Source: Gammaproteobacteria bacterium
Lineage (GTDB): Bacteria > Pseudomonadota > Gammaproteobacteria > Pseudomonadales > Azotimanducaceae
NCBI GenBank assembly: GCA_002725285.1
Contig: PBRC01000013.1
Span: forward strand, 62,024 to 101,485
DNA: 39,462 bases
Direction of reading: 5' to 3'
In this document: one piece after another, positions 33,255 to 39,462 of the stretch
How positions within the stretch are numbered: position 1 is the first letter of the stretch
Layout of the letters: each line of letters opens with the position of its first letter
Made by a program: the position numbers and the translations under genes
The notes under the pieces: model-generated
Told to the model about the DNA's origin: nothing
What the model saw: only the letters and a program-made list of their open reading frames with translations
Databases searched by the model: none

Positions 33255-34532
33255 TCAAACATTCTGATTAATGAGTTGCTGTACCGTTGCCAGTTGTAAA
33301 CATACCACAAATACTTCAAGAGCCTGCTTTAATGAGTCGAGTGAGGGATATGTTGGCGCTATCCTGATATTACTATCTTCCGGGTCTTTTCCATAAGGGA
33401 AGGTTGCACCGGCCGGTGTCAGTTTTACGCCAATTTCACCAGCCAGCTCGATGACTGTTGTTGCCAGTCCAGGCTGAGTATCAAGTGAAACAAAGTAACC
33501 GCCGCTTGGGTGAGTCCAGGATGCAATATCTTTGCCCGCCAGATGCTCGGTAAGGGTTCTTTCGACCAGCTCAAATTTTGGTTGAATGATTGCTCTGTGT
33601 TTCTTCATATGTTCTTGTATGTCGTTCGGGTTCTGAAGAAATCGAGCATGTCTCAGCTGATTGACCTTGTCAGAACCTATTGTCGAAGCAGACAGAAATT
33701 TCTCCAGCCTCGAAAGACCGGAATCTGACATTCCGATAAAAGAGATACCGGAACCGGCAAATGTTATTTTTGAGGTAGATGCGACCATTATCACATTGTC
33801 AGTAGTGTCTTCCTGCAGCGATAGATCTGCCAGACTGAGAAGGCGGTCTGGGTCGTCGGACAAGTGGTGGACAGCGTATGCGTTGTCCCACATGATTCGA
33901 AATTCTTCACCGGCAAGTCTAGGCAGTCGAGCCATTCGTTGTACGGTTTCGTCGTTATAGGTCACACCCGTCGGATTTGAGTATTTGGGGACGCACCAGA
34001 TCCCCTTGATCATTGGATCCTGTTTGATGAGGGATTCAATATGATCCATATCCGGACCAGTACTGGTCATTTCAATATTGATCATCTCGATATTGAAGTG
34101 CTCGCAGATAGTAAAATGTCGATCGTATCCAGGTACCGGACAGAGGAATTTGACTTCACTATTGCTTTCGTTTGCTTCCTGTAACCAGCATTCCTGCATC
34201 ATCGAAGCAACATACATATACATGAGAGTCAGGCTGCTGTTTCCACCTACCAGGATGTGATCGGCAGGTATGCCAAGGATTTCTCCACCCAACGCTCTTG
34301 CTTCCGGAATACCCAGCAGACCTCCATAGTTTCGAACATCGGTTCCATCCTGCAGTATATATAATCCATTCAGGATGCCATCAAGATCATTTGCCAGATC
34401 TAGCTGTTCCGGCGCAGGTTTGCCGCGGGTTAGATCCAGATTAAGCCTGGCTTCTGCATACTGCTGGTATTGTTTGCTCAGTGATTCGTTTTGCTCGTTG
34501 AGTGCCTCAACTGAAAGATCCGAAAATTTCAT
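33255..34532 (-). CDS. Aspartate aminotransferase, type Ic (MocR-type class I/II)
   Basis: About 425 aa. A fold-type I PLP enzyme: LDLTRGKPAPEQLDL near the N-terminus, RNYGGLLGIPEAR, VGGNSSLTLMY, VPKYSNPTGVTY, WDNAYAVHHL, the PLP lysine about 255 in ASTSKITFAGSG, and HPSGGYFVSLD. This is the type Ic aspartate aminotransferase known from Corynebacterium, interconverting aspartate/2-oxoglutarate and oxaloacetate/glutamate. I chose ATG 34532 (GGGA 6 nt upstream) over GTG 34544. It lies 18 nt behind argC, so it may supply amino-group transfer near arginine synthesis. Confidence 0.88.
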   Translation of the reverse strand: MKFSDLSVEALNEQNESLSKQYQQYAEARLNLDLTRGKPAPEQLDLANDLDGILNGLYILQDGTDVRNYGGLLGIPEARALGGEILGIPADHILVGGNSSLTLMYMYVASMMQECWLQEANESNSEVKFLCPVPGYDRHFTICEHFNIEMINIEMTSTGPDMDHIESLIKQDPMIKGIWCVPKYSNPTGVTYNDETVQRMARLPRLAGEEFRIMWDNAYAVHHLSDDPDRLLSLADLSLQEDTTDNVIMVASTSKITFAGSGISFIGMSDSGLSRLEKFLSASTIGSDKVNQLRHARFLQNPNDIQEHMKKHRAIIQPKFELVERTLTEHLAGKDIASWTHPSGGYFVSLDTQPGLATTVIELAGEIGVKLTPAGATFPYGKDPEDSNIRIAPTYPSLDSLKQALEVFVVCLQLATVQQLINQNV

Positions 34533-34550
34533 CTTGTTTCCCACGTGGCT

Positions 34551-35504
34551 TTACACCTTTAAACCGGTTAGTTCATCTGCGCCAAGCATCAGATTCATAT
34601 TTTGAACGGCAGCACCTGCTGCGCCTTTGCCCAAATTATCCAGCTGCGATATCACTAACATTTGATCATCTGAGCCGAAGATATGGATGTCATTTCGGTT
34701 GGTACCATTATTTGTCTGTGGATCAAGAAAGCCGTTCTGACGTGTTTCATCAGTATTAGGCTGATGGACGTTAACGCACTCGTTATCACTGTAGTGAGTT
34801 TCAAGACAGGTGTAAATGTCATCAAGACTGGTTTTCTTGTTGAAATATTCTTTTGCAAGGGGTGTACTGACTAGCATCCCCTGGGGGTAGTGACCAACGG
34901 AAGGCAGGAACAGGGGCGCATATGTTAATGATGCGTAATGCTGCATCTCTGGAACATGCTTGTGTCCGAAATTCAGCGCGTAGGGGCGTGAATTCCACAG
35001 ATCTGTTGGAGACTGCTGTTGACGCAATTCGTATTGCTCAATCATCTTATGGCCACCACCTGAGTACCCGGATACTGCACTGATACTGAGTCTTATATCT
35101 TTACGTAACAAGCCGCTATTGACCAAGGGTGCAATTGAAAGTAGAAAACCGGTTGGATAACAACCGGGATTTGACACTCTCGTTGCCTCGCTTATTTTTT
35201 GTCTCTGATTTTTCGTGAGTTCAGGTAAGCCATATACCCAGTCAGGGAGTATTCGATGCGCAGTGCTGGCATCCAGGATACGGGCACTGGTGTCTGAAGC
35301 CAGACTGGCTGTTTCTCTTGCAGCGTCGTCAGGCAGACAGAGGATCACAATATCAGCCTCGCAGATAATTGCGTGTTTAACAGTGGGATCTTTTCTGTTT
35401 TTATCACTGATCGACAAGATCTCAATATCCTGCCTGTCACTCAAGCGCTCATGAATTTGCAGACCGGTCGTGCCTACCTGGCCGTCGATGAATATCTTGT
35501 TCAT
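34551..35504 (-). CDS. argC: N-acetyl-gamma-glutamyl-phosphate reductase, type 2
   Basis: 317 aa, normal for the short type-2 ArgC. N-terminal GQVGTTG (8-14) nucleotide loop, LPDDAARE, the catalytic Cys115 in SNPGCYPTG, SAVSGYSGGGHKMIE, and HKHVPEMQHYASL. It reduces N-acetylglutamyl phosphate to the semialdehyde in arginine synthesis with NADPH. Its ATG overlaps the stop of the epoxide hydrolase gene (ATGA, 35504-35501). No other arg genes are visible in the window. Confidence 0.94.
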   Translation of the reverse strand: MNKIFIDGQVGTTGLQIHERLSDRQDIEILSISDKNRKDPTVKHAIICEADIVILCLPDDAARETASLASDTSARILDASTAHRILPDWVYGLPELTKNQRQKISEATRVSNPGCYPTGFLLSIAPLVNSGLLRKDIRLSISAVSGYSGGGHKMIEQYELRQQQSPTDLWNSRPYALNFGHKHVPEMQHYASLTYAPLFLPSVGHYPQGMLVSTPLAKEYFNKKTSLDDIYTCLETHYSDNECVNVHQPNTDETRQNGFLDPQTNNGTNRNDIHIFGSDDQMLVISQLDNLGKGAAGAAVQNMNLMLGADELTGLKV

Positions 35505-36655
35505 ATTGGTTGTCTGAATGTTCGAAAAAACTGCCTTAAGTCGTTCGCCAACAAATCCGGTTGTTCCAGCGCAGCGAAGTGTCCACCTTTTGGCTGCTTT
35601 GTCCAGTGCTGAATGTTAAACATCTCTTCTGCCCATTTGCGTGGTGGTTGAAACAGTTCACCAGGAAACATGGTGCAGCCGGTTGGGGTCGCGATTCTAC
35701 CATGTTCATGGAGGTTGTTTTGCACATGATTTGATTCGTAATAGAGCCGGGTCGAAGAAGTGATACTACCGGTTATCCAGTAGATCATGATATTGGTTAA
35801 CAGTTCATCTTTACTTATCGCGTTTTCAATGTTTCCATCGCAGTCTGTCCAGCTATGAAACTTCTCGGTTATCCAGGCTGCCAGTCCAACAGGTGAGTCG
35901 TTGAGCCCATATCCCAGGGTTTGTGGTTTGGTCCCCTGGATTGATTGATATCCGGTCCCTTCGGACATATGTTGTCGACGTTCTTCAAGGCGTGTCTTTT
36001 CTTCTTCTGTAACTCCCTCAAATGGATCAGATTTACGCTTTGGAATACCTGCGAAAACCAGAGTTAAATGCAGTGCGGAAACCTGCTCGGGAGCCAGTTT
36101 TGCAGTCCAGCTGCTGATAGCAGACCCCCAATCACCTCCTTGTACGGCATATTTTTTGTAGCCTAGTTGATTCATTAGTTCAATATGTCCCTCTGCGACG
36201 CGCTTCTGATCGAATCCGGGTTCAGTGGCAGGATCTGAAAATCCATAACCAGGAATTGAAGGGCAGATCATATGAAATGCATCTTGAGGATCAGCGCCGT
36301 AATTCTCCGGTTGTGTCATCATTGGGATGATTTTTGTAAATTCTGCGATTGATCCTGGCCATCCATGGGTCATCAGCAACGGAATGGCTGTTTCATGGGT
36401 TGATCGTTGGTGAATAAAGTGCAGCTTGCGATCTTCGATAATCGTCTGATACTGATCCAGCTGATTCAGCTGAGCTTCCTGGGCGCGCCAGTCATATTCT
36501 GTTAGCCAATAGCCTACCAGCGATTTCAGGTAATTCAGATCGGTGCCATATTTCCAGCTGTCGCCGACTTCATCCGGCCAGCGAGTCAACTGTAATCGAT
36601 GTTTGAGATCGTCAATGACTTTATCAGAAACGCTGATTTTAAACGGTGAGATCAC
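35501..36655 (-). CDS. Epoxide hydrolase (EHN domain, alpha/beta hydrolase)
   Basis: 384 aa. The N-terminal EHN domain (PFKISVSDKVIDDLKHRL...RWPDE) precedes an alpha/beta hydrolase with the oxyanion motif HGWPGS (97-102), the nucleophile Asp175 in GGDWGS (not Ser, as usual for epoxide hydrolases) and the catalytic His359 in GGHFAALEQPD. It should open epoxides to vicinal diols. Start GTG 36655 has GGGGAAG about 7 nt upstream. It is coupled to argC by an ATGA overlap, an unusual partner. The only other epoxide-chemistry candidate nearby is the dehalogenase-like gene at 28253. Confidence 0.93.
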   Translation of the reverse strand: MISPFKISVSDKVIDDLKHRLQLTRWPDEVGDSWKYGTDLNYLKSLVGYWLTEYDWRAQEAQLNQLDQYQTIIEDRKLHFIHQRSTHETAIPLLMTHGWPGSIAEFTKIIPMMTQPENYGADPQDAFHMICPSIPGYGFSDPATEPGFDQKRVAEGHIELMNQLGYKKYAVQGGDWGSAISSWTAKLAPEQVSALHLTLVFAGIPKRKSDPFEGVTEEEKTRLEERRQHMSEGTGYQSIQGTKPQTLGYGLNDSPVGLAAWITEKFHSWTDCDGNIENAISKDELLTNIMIYWITGSITSSTRLYYESNHVQNNLHEHGRIATPTGCTMFPGELFQPPRKWAEEMFNIQHWTKQPKGGHFAALEQPDLLANDLRQFFRTFRQPI

Positions 36656-36744
36656 TGGGTTCTTCCCCTAATGTTGTTTCAGTTATCGAATCAATGCAGG
36701 TATTAAGAGTTAGTTCCAGGATAATACGAAACTACCCCCAATTA

Positions 36745-37989
36745 TTATCCGCTGTCCCTGGTTGTATGCAAAATGTGGTGTTGCAGTCTGCTCCGAGTTT
36801 CGCCTAGATTTTCAAGTACAGGCTGAGGCAGGAACTTTGCCTGCAGCGCGTCTTCCCAGGGTATCGAGTCGTAATAGTGGTCCCTCAGGAAATGAATAAA
36901 CTTCAGGGTTCGAAATCCGTCCATCCAATCATCGATAAATTTATCGAAAACCTCTCGTCTCTGATTTTGTTTGGAGCGGATAAGTTCGATTAGTCCCATC
37001 TTTTTACACCAGTGATCTATCTCCGGCACGACAAAGTGACGGTTTAGATCGCTGGCTTGCTGACAATTATTGAGATCAACCAGCAACCGCTTTAGCTGGT
37101 CGAATACCCTGGGATTGTATAAACAAAAATCGGTAGTAGATTGTGCCAGAATTTTTTTTATACCGAGGCCGGTACCAAAAGGTACGCGCTCCGAAAGACG
37201 TCCGGAGATTTTGATATTAGGCCCGGACAGTTGTTGTATCAGTCCCGTCTTGGCGAGCTTGTTGAGCAGGTAGAAGTCTTCTGCCGCATTCTTAACAGGG
37301 AAGCCCCTGACTGCCGCGTAGTGGTCTGCGTTAACCGCGATGGTACTGGCCACGGTAAAAAATGCATAAGGTGATCGAGCGTGATGTAATCCTGCGACAT
37401 AGTAAAGGAGAGATATCTCGTAAAGGTAGCAGGCTGTATGATGCGTGTCAGGTTCGTGCTCAAAAGGGTACAGAAGAGCAGCTGCGGTATTCTGTACTTG
37501 TTTCAAGCGATCAAAATAGTCTGGTGGGAGGATCACGTCAGCATCGGTATTAAAGATCCAGGGTGTGTGAATCAGCCTTGAGTCAATCAGTCGTAGTGCG
37601 ATATCCGCACCAATTTTCCTTGCCAGACCAACTCCCTGACGAACAGGAATGGATTCGGAACATCGATCAACAAGCAGAATTGAAATACTGTCCGAAATCT
37701 TCAGGTAGGTAATGGAAGAATCTGAATTGAGAGCGTGGCCGCGAGATTTCACGTCGGCGATCATTCGCATGGTCTGAGGCTCCAGATCAACTGGAGAGTT
37801 GGCTACCAGGATAACAAGAACATTCTCATCAAGGCTCCGCCAGACTTTCTCGAGGGTTGACCATTCTTCCTGGAATGCTGGAATGACAATACAGTAGTCG
37901 AATGAGCTCTTCTGCAGAATGGCTGTCGCGTTGCGACTCTCGGGTTCTGCGTAAAGTCGAAGATATTTTGTCACTACCTGCTTATTCAT
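36745..37989 (-). CDS. GT2-like glycosyltransferase, cytoplasmic
   Basis: 414 aa. The GT-A nucleotide-sugar region is recognisable: FDYCIVIPAFQEEWSTLEKV, ILLVDRCSESIPVRQGVGLARKIGADIAL, and TPWIFNTDADVILPPDYF, with the DAD motif for metal binding. The later EDFYLLNKLAKTG is typical of the GT2 acceptor/catalytic loop. No membrane helix. The C-terminal 130 residues are helical and unfamiliar. Sugar and acceptor unknown. Start ATG has AGGA 9 nt upstream; stands between the epoxide hydrolase operon and miaE. Confidence 0.75.
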   Translation of the reverse strand: MNKQVVTKYLRLYAEPESRNATAILQKSSFDYCIVIPAFQEEWSTLEKVWRSLDENVLVILVANSPVDLEPQTMRMIADVKSRGHALNSDSSITYLKISDSISILLVDRCSESIPVRQGVGLARKIGADIALRLIDSRLIHTPWIFNTDADVILPPDYFDRLKQVQNTAAALLYPFEHEPDTHHTACYLYEISLLYYVAGLHHARSPYAFFTVASTIAVNADHYAAVRGFPVKNAAEDFYLLNKLAKTGLIQQLSGPNIKISGRLSERVPFGTGLGIKKILAQSTTDFCLYNPRVFDQLKRLLVDLNNCQQASDLNRHFVVPEIDHWCKKMGLIELIRSKQNQRREVFDKFIDDWMDGFRTLKFIHFLRDHYYDSIPWEDALQAKFLPQPVLENLGETRSRLQHHILHTTRDSG

Positions 37990-38023
37990 GGGGTGTATAT
38001 CCTGAATCTGAGGCCGTTAGAGA

Positions 38024-38599
38024 CTAGTGAAGTCGAGGACGTATGGCCAGCCCGTTCATTATTGTAACTTCGATATCGAGCCATTCCTGCCAGCGAGATG
38101 TGACTTCTGATTCAGGGAAGTAGTGATTGGCAAGGTGGATAAACAAATGGTAATGGTTTTGCTCCGATTGAGAGAGCGTTCGGTAGAAAGTCGCAAGTTC
38201 CGGATCTTCAAGATTTTCTGAAATGAGTTCAAAGCGTTCTGCTCCCCTTGCCTCAATCAACGCTGCGGTGAGCAGACGATCAAGAAAATACTGCTCAGGA
38301 CCGCGATTAAAATGTCCAAGAATGGCATTAACATAAGGGTCTTTTTCATCGGCAGAAGGGATTAGTCCGCGCTTCAGCATCAGTTTTATCACCTGACGAT
38401 AGTGGTTTAGTTCCTCAAGCGCGAGATCTGTCATTTCTTCGACCAGCTTTATCCGGTCAGGATAGTGAGCCACGATCGACAGAGCGACAGCAGAAGCTTT
38501 TCGCTCAGCAGAGGCATGATCAATCAGAAACTCATCGAAATTTCCAATAACTGCTTCGAGCCAGGCCTTTGGCGAAGGTGCGTTTAGTACGTTGAACAA
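38024..38599 (-). CDS. miaE: tRNA-(ms2io6A)-hydroxylase MiaE
   Basis: 191 aa, the short form of MiaE. A ferritin-like four-helix di-iron protein with the expected ligands: LIDHASAERKA (first Glu), ALEELNHYRQV (Glu and His), EARGAERFEL (Glu) and SEQNHYHLF (Glu and His). It hydroxylates ms2i6A37 in tRNA. The start is TTG 38599 because AGGA lies 6 nt upstream and no Met follows nearby; it overlaps the end of the esterase gene by 16 bases, so the two are coupled. Confidence 0.92.
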   Translation of the reverse strand: MFNVLNAPSPKAWLEAVIGNFDEFLIDHASAERKASAVALSIVAHYPDRIKLVEEMTDLALEELNHYRQVIKLMLKRGLIPSADEKDPYVNAILGHFNRGPEQYFLDRLLTAALIEARGAERFELISENLEDPELATFYRTLSQSEQNHYHLFIHLANHYFPESEVTSRWQEWLDIEVTIMNGLAIRPRLH

Positions 38600-39255
38600 A
38601 GCAATTCCTGAAAGAATCTTGAGATTTCTTCAACCTCTTCCATGCAGACCTGGTGGCCCATGGGATAGTCGAACCATCTGACGTCATAACCCAGACGAAT
38701 TAGATTCTCACGGGAAGTTGCGGCGCGCATAATCGGGATCATTGGATCGCCGGTGCCGTGGGCCATCATTACTGGAATGGCCAGATTCTCATCGGTCCTC
38801 TCTCTTTCTGTTCGTGCAAGGTCATACAAGTAGGTTGAAAGGGCCAGTACACCTGCGAGTCGTACTCGAGATCTTAGCGCTGTTTGCAGGGCGATGACGC
38901 CACCCTGGGAAAATCCAGCAAGGAGTATTTGCTGGTTATCAATACCTCTGTCCATTTCACGCTCGATAAAGGCTTCAATCTGCTTGGCAGACATGTCGAT
39001 ATCATCGCCACCCTCGGTTTCCGAATGAGGGATAAAGTCGTACCAGGCTCGCATTTCTTCACCCTCGTTAATCGTGATAGAGCGTTTTGGCGCGTGAGGA
39101 AAGATGAAGCGGATAGCATGAGACTCCGGCAGTTTTAATTCTGGAACGATCGGCTCAAAATCGTGCCCGTCTGCTCCAAGCCCGTGCAGCCAGATGACTG
39201 TCGCGTTTGCAGCTTGATCAGGTTCAATTTGTATGTGATCAAGGACTTCACTCAT
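38584..39255 (-). CDS. Carboxylesterase/phospholipase, APT1-like
   Basis: About 223 aa. The small esterase fold: ATVIWLHGLGADGHDFEPIVPEL, FIFPHAPKRSITINEGEEMRAWYD, the nucleophile GFSQGG (Ser), VMMAHGTGDPMIP (Asp) and YPMGHQVCMEE (His). Such enzymes hydrolyse short acyl esters or lysophospholipids and are close to acyl-protein thioesterase. I chose ATG 39255 (GAGAG 5 nt upstream) over ATG 39267. Followed by miaE with a 16-bp overlap. Confidence 0.92.
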   Translation of the reverse strand: MSEVLDHIQIEPDQAANATVIWLHGLGADGHDFEPIVPELKLPESHAIRFIFPHAPKRSITINEGEEMRAWYDFIPHSETEGGDDIDMSAKQIEAFIEREMDRGIDNQQILLAGFSQGGVIALQTALRSRVRLAGVLALSTYLYDLARTERERTDENLAIPVMMAHGTGDPMIPIMRAATSRENLIRLGYDVRWFDYPMGHQVCMEEVEEISRFFQELLCSTY

Positions 39256-39386
39256 GAATGCTCTCATAATCTGATTTGCTGATCAGAATCATATCGGCAC
39301 CACGATTGATTTCAACTAGTTAATTCGTGTCCATAAAGTCACTTCGTGCCAAGCATTCTTGTCCTTGCCATGTAGTAACCGATTGA

Positions 39387-39416
39387 TTTTATTGACTAAC
39401 AATTTGCCCCTATAGT
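39387..39416 (+). promoter_or_regulatory. Weak promoter-like sequence at the right edge
   Basis: TATAGT at 39411-39416 looks like a -10 box; upstream, TTGACT lies only 13 nt away and TTTATT about 17 nt away, so neither gives a good pair. It points out of the window, where a plus-strand gene or RNA would begin. Low support. Confidence 0.25.
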
Positions 39417-39462
39417 CTCGGCCGCACAAATTCGGTACTTTACGGACAAGAACTAGTTAGTT

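Overview
This 39.5 kb window (roughly 47-48% GC by eye, no rRNA, tRNA, CRISPR or transposase) looks like a chromosomal segment of a gammaproteobacterium, probably marine. The evidence is a MetR very close to the enterobacterial protein with a perfect MetR box, a MiaE tRNA hydroxylase, an NhaD-type Na+/H+ antiporter, a TRAP transporter and a type-2 ArgC. I cannot name the genus.

Layout. 1-5.2 kb: a 16-bp tandem repeat, a double-hotdog MaoC-like dehydratase, msrA (minus), nhaD, then the molybdenum-cofactor pair moaB-moeA. 5.2-5.8 kb: non-coding. 5.8-9.8 kb: a 59-aa membrane protein and a methyltransferase (plus) converge on a minus-strand operon of GT4 glycosyltransferase, second methyltransferase and an alpha/alpha-toroid 'prenyltransferase-like' protein, which looks like a small glycoconjugate or lipid-modification locus. 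9.8-11.8 kb: a decayed HD-phosphohydrolase gene, metR, and a structured intergenic region containing a 14-nt copy of the 16S rRNA 3' tail. 11.9-17.4 kb: single-enzyme genes (FMN-split-barrel protein, secreted MBL hydrolase, a VOC operon with two small unknown proteins, a macrodomain protein divergent from a TauD-type dioxygenase, an alpha/beta hydrolase). 17.4-22.9 kb: TRAP transporter operon, PAP2 lipoprotein, secreted unknown protein.

22.9-39.3 kb is almost entirely minus strand. A tight operon encodes an enoyl-CoA hydratase, two acyl-CoA dehydrogenases, an LLM flavin oxidoreductase and a Cys-rich protein; upstream lie a GNAT acetyltransferase and an SDR-fold protein with the complete halohydrin-dehalogenase motif set. 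Further up are a helical unknown protein, another crotonase, a cupin, a DEAD-box helicase, a type Ic aspartate aminotransferase, argC, an epoxide hydrolase, a GT2-like protein, miaE and an esterase.

The most interesting items are the candidate halohydrin dehalogenase with an epoxide hydrolase about 7 kb away (together they could turn halohydrins into diols), the structured region with the 16S-tail sequence, the two-lesion pseudogene, and the macrodomain lacking the usual adenine-binding Asp. Functional names rest on motif recognition by eye; no database search was run.
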